Source: a virus. From it: a stretch of DNA of 64,000 nt. The stretch spans positions 1-64,000 of IMG/VR virus record IMGVR_UViG_3300025009_001990, one strand, 5' to 3'. This document shows positions 8,390 through 16,212 of the stretch, piece after piece. The notes beneath the pieces were generated by a model that worked only from the letters and a program-made list of their open reading frames with translations, had not been told where the DNA came from and made no database searches. The position numbers and the translations under genes were made by a program. Positions within the stretch are counted from its first letter, which is position 1. Every line of letters starts with the position of its first letter.

Positions 8390-9934
8390 TTAGTAAGAAT
8401 ATGTTAATGGTCTTCCCTGGGCCAGACTTTGAAGTATGGTAACATATTGATTTTCGTTACATTCGTCTTCACGAACCGCTAATTTTCCCAACCTCATCAC
8501 CCCTCGTTTTTTTTCTTCCGGGAGCTGATTCATGGTAATCATCCCTGTTACATGACTAAATTTTCGCTTGTCTTCACTGAAGTTTTTCATCGTGATCCAC
8601 TTAGAATAGTAGCTCGCTGCATCGGACTGAGATGCAGAAATTACTAAACAGTGTCGCTGTTGACTCAATCCTCGTATCCCTGCCCAAATGCTGTTTTGCT
8701 GATGTCGGAATTGTTCTCCTTTTTCCGGGACAAGTAAATCCATGTAGTCAATAATTAGCACGTCAGGAACAAATCCTATTTCTAATTCCCAAATGCCGAG
8801 TTTCTTTTTAATTTCTGAAATTGTTAATGATTCATTCGGATATGCTTCAATTAGTAATTTTGCTTTCTTTCCCCATCTTCTTTGATAAATTTCTCCTTGT
8901 TTTGTTGCTTCTGACCATTCTAAAACTTTTACAGGATCTCTAATTTTAAACCATGCTGCTGGTTGATATCTTTCAAATCTCTTTTCGTCTCGAAAACACT
9001 CAATACAAGTGGAGTAATCATTGTCTTCATCCCAAGAAATATATTCCTTTGTTTCTGAATTTCTAATTACCCGCTCTTTTCCTCCCGATGGGCTTTCCTC
9101 ACAACTTCCTGTTTGATTTTGATAGCAGTCCAAGCACGGAACTTTTATTTCTTTACAAAACTTTTGTCTGTTTGATCTTCCGGTAAATCTTATTCCATAT
9201 CGAACAAGCATTTGTGCTCTGGTCATATCCCCAGCGGCAAAGAAAGCAACATTTCGTCCCGCTCTTCTTGCCGCTATTGACATCTCAATGAGCATCCATG
9301 TTTTCCCTCTTTTTTCCGGACCAAGAAGAGTAACGAACGAATCAGGGATAAACAAATCGTCAAGAAATTTACCAGCAGCACCAGGAAGGCGAAAGAGCGG
9401 AGTCGATGAAGTTTCAAACGCTTTCGCCATTTCTTCTGAATTGCTTAGCGGATCGACGATTTTTTCAGAACGTATAGAAAGACTCTTATAATTTAAAATC
9501 GTTCGCTGTGCGTCAACCAGAGCGTTTTTTGAAAGAGAATTAGAAACGCTCTTAGCTACAAATTCAAGATTTTTCGTTTCAAGATACTTTTCAGTCTGAT
9601 CCAGAAGGTATTCAACGTTAAATTGTTCGGCTCTTTCATAATCTTCCGAAAGCGAACTGAGTAAATCTTCAATGAGCGAAAGTTCGTCTTCTTCGATATT
9701 TCCCTCTTTTTCTTCTTTTTTGAAAATGTCCTCAATATGAATTCCAGGGGCTTTTTTAAATTGCTGATAATATCTGGAAACCCATTTAGCTACTGTGCAA
9801 ATATACGGGGTAGTAATTAAATCGATTCTGAAAATATGCTGTACGGCTTTGAAATATTCATCGCTTACAATCAATCCTTGGATTATTTGACGTTCAGGAT
9901 TCTCTTTTACTTTTCTTCTTCGATATCCAGCCAT
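8390..9934 (-). CDS. dnaB: DnaB-like replicative helicase
   Basis: 514 residues. The N-terminal helical domain (ERQIIQGLIVSDEYF) resembles DnaB. The RecA-like domain begins near 180 with Walker A GPEKRGKT (205-212) and has Walker B VLIIDYMDLL in the C-terminal half. An insert between them carries Cys260, 267, 270, 278, 310 and 313, a likely zinc-binding element not typical of DnaB. It would unwind the fork together with the DnaC-like loader (10373-11080) and primase (12156-13073). AAAGGAATGAT precedes the ATG. Good confidence in the class, less in details of the insert. Confidence 0.88.
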   Translation of the reverse strand: MAGYRRRKVKENPERQIIQGLIVSDEYFKAVQHIFRIDLITTPYICTVAKWVSRYYQQFKKAPGIHIEDIFKKEEKEGNIEEDELSLIEDLLSSLSEDYERAEQFNVEYLLDQTEKYLETKNLEFVAKSVSNSLSKNALVDAQRTILNYKSLSIRSEKIVDPLSNSEEMAKAFETSSTPLFRLPGAAGKFLDDLFIPDSFVTLLGPEKRGKTWMLIEMSIAARRAGRNVAFFAAGDMTRAQMLVRYGIRFTGRSNRQKFCKEIKVPCLDCYQNQTGSCEESPSGGKERVIRNSETKEYISWDEDNDYSTCIECFRDEKRFERYQPAAWFKIRDPVKVLEWSEATKQGEIYQRRWGKKAKLLIEAYPNESLTISEIKKKLGIWELEIGFVPDVLIIDYMDLLVPEKGEQFRHQQNSIWAGIRGLSQQRHCLVISASQSDAASYYSKWITMKNFSEDKRKFSHVTGMITMNQLPEEKKRGVMRLGKLAVREDECNENQYVTILQSLAQGRPLTYSY

Positions 9935-9946
9935 ATCATTCCTTTA

Positions 9947-10180
9947 TCAAAAATCAATAAACGGCAAATCTTGCATTAGTATTCTAGCCTGATTAAAATG
10001 GCCTTCGAGTTTTTGAACATTATCCGGGAATTTTAATCTTAAAATAATACGTCTTCCTGTACTAATACTCATTCTTTCGGCTTGTTGTATATTTTCCCAT
10101 GCTCGAACCGGGGCAATTATCATTCCTGTTTTTTTATATTTTAATAATTTTTTAAAACTACAAACATGATAAACAATCAT
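9947..10180 (-). CDS. Small hypothetical protein
   Basis: 77 residues with AAAGGAATAAT before the ATG. The start MIVYHVCSFKKLLKYKKTG and a later R.W..........A weakly resemble the first elements of ADP-ribosyltransferase-type folds (YH...G...R), but the protein is too short for a secure call. It lies between the helicase and loader genes and is expressed with them. Confidence 0.6.
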   Translation of the reverse strand: MIVYHVCSFKKLLKYKKTGMIIAPVRAWENIQQAERMSISTGRRIILRLKFPDNVQKLEGHFNQARILMQDLPFIDF

Positions 10181-10181
10181 A

Positions 10182-10388
10182 TTATTCCTTTATCAATTCT
10201 CCGTCAGATTCGATAATGTCTTTTGGAAAAACAGCAATTTCACCTGTTAGGAACTGAATTTCACCTGTTAGGAACTGAATTTCAAAACATATAAATTGAA
10301 GAAAGTAAGTTTCTTTCAAAACTCGAAACGGAATACAAATATCTGTTTTGTGCCTGTAAAACTGACCCGGCTTTATTTGTTGTTCCAT
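10182..10388 (-). CDS. Small hypothetical protein with an internal tandem repeat
   Basis: 68 residues. The peptide FLTGEIQ is repeated because of a perfect 21-base tandem duplication at 10239-10280. The ATG lies inside the end of the DnaC-like gene (overlap 10373-10388). No recognisable domain; its N-terminal half (GQFYRHKTDICIPFRVL) resembles a small beta-rich SH3-like segment, which is only a guess. Confidence 0.55.
   Translation of the reverse strand: MEQQIKPGQFYRHKTDICIPFRVLKETYFLQFICFEIQFLTGEIQFLTGEIAVFPKDIIESDGELIKE
10239..10280. repeat. Perfect 21-base tandem duplication
   Basis: Two identical head-to-tail copies of a 21-base unit (10239-10259 and 10260-10280) inside the 10182-10388 gene. 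The length is a multiple of three, so the frame is preserved. It looks like a recent slippage duplication. Confidence 0.85.
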
Positions 10389-11080
10389 TTGGTCCTGACT
10401 CTCTTTCGTTTGTCATTTCCTTTTATTTCAATTTCCCTACACATCCCGGCTATTCTGCTTGTTAACCTATCGTCATCCATTTTTTTACTTAGTTCTTGAA
10501 TGGACAAATTGGAAGTAATAAAAGTTGGTTTACTGTTTTCATATCGATGGTTGATAATTAGATAAATAACCTGTAAAGAAAAGTCAGAAGTTTTTTCAAT
10601 CCCCAAATCGTCCAAGCATAACCATTTTGATTTGGTGCATTCGTTAAATATTTCTTGTTCTCTATTTGATCTCGACTGATAAGATTGCCGAATTTCAAAA
10701 AGCATTTGTGGAACATTAAACCAAGCCCCATCATATTTAAGTTCATATCGGAGATTCAAATACAACCAAATAGCTGCTTGTTGACTTTTCCCTACCCCGG
10801 TTTTACCAAAAAGATAAAATCCCTGATTCTGTTCCCCGTTTTTAACTATCTTACTTTCGATAAATGAACAGGTTGATAATGGAGTTATATTTTTAACAAG
10901 ATTTATTGGAACAGAATCAGGGAGACATTTTTCAGGACTTTTTGTCAAAACATGTTTTTCAATTACGCAAGATGGACAATCTTTTCTTTTAGCTGCTGTC
11001 GCAACATCGTCTGAATCTTCCTCATCATAAAATTTCATTTCAAATTCTTTTTTGCAGGTTTCACAGATATTTTTTATCAT
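10373..11080 (-). CDS. dnaC: DnaC/IstB-like helicase loader ATPase
   Basis: 235 residues. N-terminal CETC (6-9) and CPSC (35-38) form a probable zinc finger. Walker A is GKTGVGKS (92-99), Walker B is WLCLDDLG (153-160), then sensor-1 FITSN and an arginine region DDRLTSRI. This is the order of DnaC/DnaI-type AAA+ loaders, which place the DnaB hexamer on DNA. Flanked by the helicase on one side and an initiator-like protein on the other, the assignment fits the context. Confidence 0.88.
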   Translation of the reverse strand: MIKNICETCKKEFEMKFYDEEDSDDVATAAKRKDCPSCVIEKHVLTKSPEKCLPDSVPINLVKNITPLSTCSFIESKIVKNGEQNQGFYLFGKTGVGKSQQAAIWLYLNLRYELKYDGAWFNVPQMLFEIRQSYQSRSNREQEIFNECTKSKWLCLDDLGIEKTSDFSLQVIYLIINHRYENSKPTFITSNLSIQELSKKMDDDRLTSRIAGMCREIEIKGNDKRKRVRTKWNNK

Positions 11081-11086
11081 TTTTGT

Positions 11087-11959
11087 TTAATCCTTCATAA
11101 TGACTGTTTCGTAATTGTCATCATATTTTCCTTCTTGATAAGCAGCTCCACCTTTTATACTTTTTGGTTTTTTCTTGTTTGAATATTTTCCTTCAAGAAT
11201 TTTCAGATAGTTTTGGTCATTAGCAACTATGAAATCAAAATTGATTTTCCAGCCACGATCATTATCTCCGAGCAGAAATTCGGAATCAGCAATTTTATCA
11301 AATATCTTTTTCCAACCTGATAACTTAGAAAGTTCGGGAGATTCTTCAATTCTTATTTTTATTTTATTTGTTCGGGATGGTGTTAATTTAATGACAGAAG
11401 GTAAATCTAATTTATCGGCTGTATCATTCCAAAGATCAATAATTTTTTTCGAAAAGGTACTAAAATCTTTTTTATTCTCCTTAGATTTATTCTCCTTAGA
11501 TTTATTCTCCTTAGATTTATTCTCCTTATTATTCGTACTGTTTTCGATAGGTCTATTCGTACTGTTTTCGATATCTCTAGGGGTTCGATTTTCGATACCC
11601 CTAGTCGTAACGTATTTTTCTATTAGATTTTCTATATTTAGATAATAAAATTCTTTAGCTGGGATGCCCTTCATATGGGTTTTTAAGATTCCAATTTCTA
11701 TTAATTTCCTTTTATTATTCCTTAACTGTAAACGAGACATTCCGATTTGTTCTGTTTGATCTTCGAAAGTAAGAAAAAATGAACCATCTTTTTCCAACAT
11801 ATTCCTGTTTAGAAAGTATTTATATTTATCAATAAGGTTACATAAAAAAACAGTTAAATCTAATCCGAATATTTTGATGAGAGATTTATTTAAAATAATA
11901 AACCCATCTGAACTAAATGCTTCCAGTGCTAATAGTTGGGAATTTCGATCTATATTCAT
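11087..11959 (-). CDS. Replication initiator-like protein with winged-helix N-terminus
   Basis: 290 residues. The first 120 (FFLTFEDQTEQIGMSRLQL.NNKRKLIEIGIL) look like a winged helix of phage initiator or DnaD/replication-protein-O type. A low-complexity linker of KENKS repeats follows, from a 15-base tandem repeat at 11471-11528. The C-terminal domain (about 170-265) resembles the segment often fused to such initiators, with WKKIFDKI and GWKINFDFIV. It sits directly before the DnaC-like loader, as initiators usually do. AAAAGGAGATCAG precedes the ATG. No specific family can be proven by eye. Confidence 0.65.
   Translation of the reverse strand: MNIDRNSQLLALEAFSSDGFIILNKSLIKIFGLDLTVFLCNLIDKYKYFLNRNMLEKDGSFFLTFEDQTEQIGMSRLQLRNNKRKLIEIGILKTHMKGIPAKEFYYLNIENLIEKYVTTRGIENRTPRDIENSTNRPIENSTNNKENKSKENKSKENKSKENKKDFSTFSKKIIDLWNDTADKLDLPSVIKLTPSRTNKIKIRIEESPELSKLSGWKKIFDKIADSEFLLGDNDRGWKINFDFIVANDQNYLKILEGKYSNKKKPKSIKGGAAYQEGKYDDNYETVIMKD
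11471..11528. repeat. 15-base in-frame tandem repeat (about 3.9 copies)
   Basis: Units at 11471-11485, 11486-11500 and 11501-11515 are identical, and 11516-11528 is a partial fourth copy. They encode the KENKS linker of the initiator-like protein. A 20-base direct repeat with tactgttttcgata follows just downstream. Confidence 0.85.
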
Positions 11960-12130
11960 TTCTGATCTCCTTTTGCGTGAAAGAAGCTATGAAAAAGGAA
12001 GAAGAGGAAGGTACGGCAAACGTCAATTTCTGTCAGGACCATTCAGAATGTTGACTACCTTCCCCCGGCAGAAGCCAAACAGGGGATCAGTCTGTTTTCT
12101 TTGAAGGAGGGGAAAAAGTCCAGTAATCTT

Positions 12131-12159
12131 ACTATAAGCTATTTTCTAATTTCGATTAA
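12131..12159 (-). promoter_or_regulatory. Predicted promoter before the initiator/loader/helicase genes
   Basis: Minus-strand -35 TTAATC (12159-12154), 17-base spacer, TATAGT (12136-12131). It is followed by a leader of about 165 bases before the ATG at 11959. The leader has nested inverted repeats (TTCCCC with GGGGAA around AACAG/CTGTT) and CATTC-T-GAATG. Confidence 0.5.
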
Positions 12160-13073
12160 AAAATATTTTTTAAAAGTTCTCTCATTAAATTATCAGCATC
12201 ATTCTGATTCATTTCCCCTGGATCTTCATCTTTCAAATCAATGATTATCACTTCTCTATTCCCATTAGAGAGACAATTTGCTAATTTCTCAGCTTGTTCT
12301 ACTGCTGTAGGTTCAGGATCAAATAAAATAAATATCTGCTTGAAAGGTAATAACAATTTGACTTGAGACAATGTAAACTTAATTCCGAATGTAGCAACTG
12401 ATCCTGGCCCCAATCTCCAAACGTCAGTTACTCCTTCACAAACAACAACAGAATCACTTTTAACAAGGCCTAATCCATAGAGACATGCTTTATGATCTCT
12501 TGATTCAAAATCAGCAGGACAGGCCTTATATTTCATTTTGCTCTTGTCTGTTATATCCCTTCCTTGATAACTAACGAGTTTGTTCTGATAATAAATCGGT
12601 ATTATAATTCTGTGGTTAAAATTCCCGATTGGCCCTGTTCCTTTTATTTTCCAAATTTCTTTTAACTTCTCATGATCAAAATTTCTATTTTCTAAATATC
12701 GAATATGTTGCTTCTTCAGTTCGGTTGTTCCTGACGGCAATTTACATTCTTTTCTTGATTTCCTTTCTTTTTTTTGATAAGGAATATATGAGCCGTCAAC
12801 TTGATATTTTTTTAATATCGGATAGATACTATCTTCATCAAGTTTTAAAACGATAGATAGAACATGAACAACGTTTTTCCCTCCTCCGCATCTCCAGCAG
12901 GAATATCTGCCAGCAAATTTAGAGGAGTCGTCAATGCAATATCCGAGATGAAATCCGGAATGTCCCGAACAGAAAGGGCATGGAATTCCTATCCAACCGA
13001 GAGAAACGTGTTTGTGTCCTCCGATTTGGTAGGAAATTCCAAAATCCTCATAGAGCTTGATTATGTTGATCAT
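12156..13073 (-). CDS. dnaG: DnaG-type DNA primase
   Basis: 305 residues. Zinc-binding domain with C32, C35, C59 and C62 (CPFC and CWRC), as in primases. A TOPRIM-like core carries the catalytic glutamate in VVVCEGVTDV (E213) and FDPEP (251-255) for metal binding. Shorter than cellular DnaG and lacking the C-terminal helicase-binding domain, as is common in phages. Its ATG overlaps the stop of the preceding 88-residue gene (ATGA). It supplies RNA primers for the DnaE-like polymerase. Confidence 0.88.
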   Translation of the reverse strand: MINIIKLYEDFGISYQIGGHKHVSLGWIGIPCPFCSGHSGFHLGYCIDDSSKFAGRYSCWRCGGGKNVVHVLSIVLKLDEDSIYPILKKYQVDGSYIPYQKKERKSRKECKLPSGTTELKKQHIRYLENRNFDHEKLKEIWKIKGTGPIGNFNHRIIIPIYYQNKLVSYQGRDITDKSKMKYKACPADFESRDHKACLYGLGLVKSDSVVVCEGVTDVWRLGPGSVATFGIKFTLSQVKLLLPFKQIFILFDPEPTAVEQAEKLANCLSNGNREVIIIDLKDEDPGEMNQNDADNLMRELLKNIF

Positions 13074-13336
13074 GTCTTTTCAACAACACATTTGCAGTTC
13101 TTGAAATTCATTAACGAGCAGAAGTCAACAGTACAGGCCTTTTCATCATAGCGGTGAATTGTTCTATGAGGGCAACTTCCCCCGTACCAACACGTTTTGG
13201 CCATAGAGCAGATGTGTTGTTTTCGAATCCTATCTTTCGAAATTGCTCTAGGCTGATCGGTTTTAGTTATGTTAGTAGGTAGAGATGGGTATACGGTTCT
13301 TTTACGTTTTTTTAAAGGAGGTTTTGTCCTTTTCAT
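13070..13336 (-). CDS. Small basic Cys/His-rich protein
   Basis: 88 residues. A basic N-terminus (MKRTKPPLKKRKRT) leads to a C-terminal cluster of seven Cys plus His (CSMAKTCWYGGSCPHR, then CTVDFC and CKC), which suggests a metal site. The start shares MKRTK with terminase and sigma-like proteins of this phage. Coupled by ATGA to the primase. Family not recognised. Confidence 0.7.
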   Translation of the reverse strand: MKRTKPPLKKRKRTVYPSLPTNITKTDQPRAISKDRIRKQHICSMAKTCWYGGSCPHRTIHRYDEKACTVDFCSLMNFKNCKCVVEKT

Positions 13337-13337
13337 T

Positions 13338-15062
13338 TTAGTTTTCCTTTGTTATTTTTTGAAGCAGTGCTGAAAGAAGATTTATATCATCGACTTTCTT
13401 TCCATCAAGAATAGCGGCAAGTATTTTTCTTTTATTGTCGAGCAATTCCGCTATATCTTCCTCTATTGTTCCGGCGGCAAGCAAATAATATGCTGTTACT
13501 GAATCGGCTTCTTGTCCAATCCTATGTGGCCTTGCTTCGGCCTGGTCGTGTTCACCTGGCGTCCACCACAATTCAAGAAAGCATGTTGCATGAGCTGCTG
13601 TTAACGTAATCCCCTCTTTTGCTGATCTTGAACCGATGAATACTTTACACTCAGGATCATTTTGAAACCGATCCACAGCGGCTTGTCTATCTTTCAAACT
13701 CGTATTCCCATAAACAAGTACAGCAGCTTTCTGAAAGTGTTCAAATACTTTTTCGAGAATAGTATGATGCTCTCCAAACACAATGAGTTTTTCCCCGCTT
13801 TCAATATAGTTTTCAATCCATTCAAGTGCTAAATCCATTTTGAGTTCAGCGGTTAACTGTTTTGCTTTTTCGATAACAGCAAGATGTTCAGCCTCATTTT
13901 CTTTTAATTCTTCTCTGATTCTCGAAAGGATTTTCTCATATTTATTCAAATCAATTTCAAGAGGGACAACAGTTCTGATTAATGGGGGAAGGTCTTTTAA
14001 AACATCTTTTTTTAATCTTCTAATCATTATTGATTGAGTAAGAAGTTTGTGAAATTCCTTTTTATTTGATGCTCCAGTTACGTTCCAACCGTATCCATCC
14101 CATTTTCTGTCGCAATATCGTTTCGTGAACTGCCACCAATCAGGAATAATATGTTTGTTAACCATTCGAATAACCCCGTAATATTCGATAGGCCGATTTA
14201 CAATAGGAGTTCCCGACATGGGAATTACATGGCTTGCTGATTTCGTTAATTCCTCTGCTGCAATAGTTCGCCCTGCTGATGGATTCTTCAAATAGTGTGA
14301 TTCGTCAAATACGATTGTTTTTATATTCAGATCTTTTATTTGTGAATTTAATTGATAAAGTTTTCCTTTACCTTTACAGTTATTGCATTTTATTCCATGT
14401 TGTTTTTTCGTTCCGTTGCATATCGGACAGGTAATGGATTCATGAATTATATCATAGTTTACAATATAGATATCCTGTCTGTTTCCTCCTGGGAAAGTTG
14501 TGAATTTCTTTTTATTTTTCCCTTCAATTATTACTGGTTCAAGATCGGTAAATTTTAATGCTTCTCTGGCCCAATTCAATTTTAGGCTTGAAGGGCAAAT
14601 GATAAGAGCCGGGAGAACAGTTTTTTTATTTAGATGAATCCAACCGAGAGCTTGAATTGTTTTTCCAAGTCCCATTTCATCCCCTATAATTGCTCTCCCT
14701 TTTTTTTGTTCGAGAAATTGAATTCCCTCTTTTTGAAAAGGGTAGAGGTCAATTCGAAGGCCAGGAACAGAAAAATTAGTTGAAAGAGATGGAACTTTTT
14801 CTTTCTGAATAGATATCCACTTGTTCAATTTTCTTCCGAAAACAAAGCCAAGTTTTTGTAAATTGCTACAAACGAAAGTATCAACGGGGATTCTCCAACT
14901 TTTGTTTTCTTTATTCCATTTTCTTCCCGGAAACGTTTTAATTTCCTCAATCAGATTAGGATTGTACGGAAATTTGACTTCAATCATCCCTTCTCTTCTG
15001 ATCAATTCGGCAGAAAGAATATTTTGAAGGTTTTTCCGATTCAGCGGCAGGTTTGTTTTCAT
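13338..15062 (-). CDS. SNF2-family helicase (SMARCAL1/HARP-like)
   Basis: 574 residues. The N-terminal 90 (FPYNPNLIEEIK.FPGRKWNKENKSWRIP) matches the HARP-like substrate domain. Motif I is GDEMGLGKT (127-135), motif II is DESH (253-256), and the C-terminal helicase half ends in RPHRIGQ and GTIEEDI. Cys212, 215, 226 and 229 form a zinc finger inserted between motifs Ia and II. Such enzymes remodel forks and drive annealing or branch migration. No good ribosome site is visible before ATG 15062, so the start is less certain. Confidence 0.9.
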   Translation of the reverse strand: MKTNLPLNRKNLQNILSAELIRREGMIEVKFPYNPNLIEEIKTFPGRKWNKENKSWRIPVDTFVCSNLQKLGFVFGRKLNKWISIQKEKVPSLSTNFSVPGLRIDLYPFQKEGIQFLEQKKGRAIIGDEMGLGKTIQALGWIHLNKKTVLPALIICPSSLKLNWAREALKFTDLEPVIIEGKNKKKFTTFPGGNRQDIYIVNYDIIHESITCPICNGTKKQHGIKCNNCKGKGKLYQLNSQIKDLNIKTIVFDESHYLKNPSAGRTIAAEELTKSASHVIPMSGTPIVNRPIEYYGVIRMVNKHIIPDWWQFTKRYCDRKWDGYGWNVTGASNKKEFHKLLTQSIMIRRLKKDVLKDLPPLIRTVVPLEIDLNKYEKILSRIREELKENEAEHLAVIEKAKQLTAELKMDLALEWIENYIESGEKLIVFGEHHTILEKVFEHFQKAAVLVYGNTSLKDRQAAVDRFQNDPECKVFIGSRSAKEGITLTAAHATCFLELWWTPGEHDQAEARPHRIGQEADSVTAYYLLAAGTIEEDIAELLDNKRKILAAILDGKKVDDINLLSALLQKITKEN

Positions 15063-15134
15063 ACGGGGAAATAGAAAGAATTTGACCGTGATATTTTGGA
15101 AGGAGCTTTTTCAAAGAAAGTATTTGTTTTTCTG

Positions 15135-15347
15135 TCAACCTTCCTCTTTTTCGATATTGATCAACGAGAGATGAACAAAAACAGAATCGGTTGAATTAAA
15201 ACCCATCCCGTTTTGATATTTAGTAGAAAATTCTTGTTGTTCATCTGGTGTTTGAAAAGAATGAAGGATCAGCATTGCTCCAATAGCATATTCGTCTTTT
15301 TGAATAGCTGATTTGAAGGTGTCTGATGTGGGAGTTTGAATGTTCAT
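15135..15347 (-). CDS. Small hypothetical protein
   Basis: 70 residues with AAAGGAAATTCAA before the ATG, downstream of the promoter at 15396-15424. Acidic, soluble, no recognised motif. The 72 bases between its stop and the SNF2 start hold only a short TTG-started frame that I do not accept. Confidence 0.6.
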   Translation of the reverse strand: MNIQTPTSDTFKSAIQKDEYAIGAMLILHSFQTPDEQQEFSTKYQNGMGFNSTDSVFVHLSLINIEKEEG

Positions 15348-15395
15348 TTGAATTTCCTTTTGTCTGTATATAAACAGGTCAGGAGGTATTTATTT

Positions 15396-15424
15396 ATTAT
15401 AGTCTGTTTGATAATAAAAGTTAA
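15396..15424 (-). promoter_or_regulatory. Predicted promoter after the sigma-like gene
   Basis: Minus-strand TTAACT (15424-15419), 17-base spacer, TATAAT (15401-15396). The -35 overlaps the TAA stop of the sigma-like gene. It would drive the 15347 gene, SNF2 helicase and primase. The same TTAACT -35 recurs at 56147-56174. Confidence 0.6.
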
Positions 15425-15954
15425 GAATTTTTTAACATCTCCTCTATTTCATGAACTGCCTTCCAATATCGCGGCCATTTCCACAATAATGTTTCTCGGC
15501 AGTGTTCTTTTAAATCTCTTCTAATATCTCTTTTGTTGCAAGTTGTCGGAATCGGCCATTTTGTTCTTTTTGATTCTATTCCAACATTTTGAAAAATACA
15601 TCTGATTATCGTCTTAGCATCTTTAGAGAGATGTTGAATATTGTCTTTGAATTCAACAAGTTTACAAGGATCTTCTACCCCATCAATTCCAAGTGCTTCT
15701 TCTATTTCGATAAAACAATTTGGATGCGGGTGAATTTTATGATTATTTCTGTTCATCTTTTGTAAAAGTAAATTGTGGTATAGCCAGGTGCAAAACTTTC
15801 CCTTTTTTGGATCATGAGTTTTGCAGGCTTTTACAAAAGGTTCATGTCCATCACCATTCAAAAAAGCCTGTCTTCCAAGGATTTTACATATTAATCCCTG
15901 GAAGTTTTCGTATTTAGGCGGTTCACATTTTAAGGGAAATTTTGTTCTTTTCAT
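15421..15954 (-). CDS. Sigma-factor-like protein
   Basis: 177 residues. The segment AFLNGDGHEPFVKACKTHDPKKG and then KFCTWLYHNLLLQKMNR resembles the sigma70 region 2 pattern (A..af.ka...yd...g.F.tWl...i). LSKDAKTIIRCIF may mark the start of a region 4-like part, with a basic helical C-terminus. This suggests a phage-encoded transcription factor that could redirect host RNA polymerase. Coupled by ATGA to the upstream 60-residue gene. The match is to a pattern only, so it could be another helical regulator. Confidence 0.5.
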   Translation of the reverse strand: MKRTKFPLKCEPPKYENFQGLICKILGRQAFLNGDGHEPFVKACKTHDPKKGKFCTWLYHNLLLQKMNRNNHKIHPHPNCFIEIEEALGIDGVEDPCKLVEFKDNIQHLSKDAKTIIRCIFQNVGIESKRTKWPIPTTCNKRDIRRDLKEHCRETLLWKWPRYWKAVHEIEEMLKNS

Positions 15955-16133
15955 CTTTTTACTCGTTCGAAAAGCCTTTTTAGGGACAGGCGGGTGGAAT
16001 CGGTTTTAGAATCATAGGAAATATTATCGATAGACCAACTAGCGTGTTTAGATAAATAGAAATCTCCGATTGAAAAAAACCAAACAAAATCTCCTTCAAT
16101 TATGAAAATCTGTTTGTATTGTGTTCTTTTCAT
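15951..16133 (-). CDS. Small hypothetical protein with MKRT start
   Basis: 60 residues, strong AAGGAGGAATATT before the ATG, and an N-terminal half of alternating hydrophobic and aromatic residues followed by a basic end. It is the first gene after repeated element A (16153-16212) and overlaps the sigma-like gene by ATGA. Family unknown. Confidence 0.65.
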   Translation of the reverse strand: MKRTQYKQIFIIEGDFVWFFSIGDFYLSKHASWSIDNISYDSKTDSTRLSLKRLFERVKR

Positions 16134-16152
16134 AATATTCCTCCTTATATTT

Positions 16153-16212
16153 GTTTAACCACTCAACTTCCGGCTGGGATATTTCTACCCCAGCCTTGGT
16201 TCAGGGGTTAAG
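16153..16212 (-). ncRNA. Candidate structured RNA element, copy A
   Basis: On the minus strand an outer stem TTAACC (16211-16206) pairs with GGTTAA (16160-16155). An inner stem GGCTGGG (16195-16189) pairs with CCCAGCC (16178-16172). Single-stranded CCTGAACCAA and AGTTGAGT lie between the stems. A related element with conserved unpaired parts and changed inner-stem bases lies at 17248-17305. It begins at the stop codon of the hexapeptide-repeat gene and ends about 20 bases before the ATG at 16133, so it would be in that gene's leader. Class unknown. Confidence 0.6.

Noticed and set aside
14980-15138. TTG-started 52-codon frame overlapping the SNF2 start
   Set aside because: The start abuts the GGAAGG with no spacing and the frame overlaps a stronger gene.
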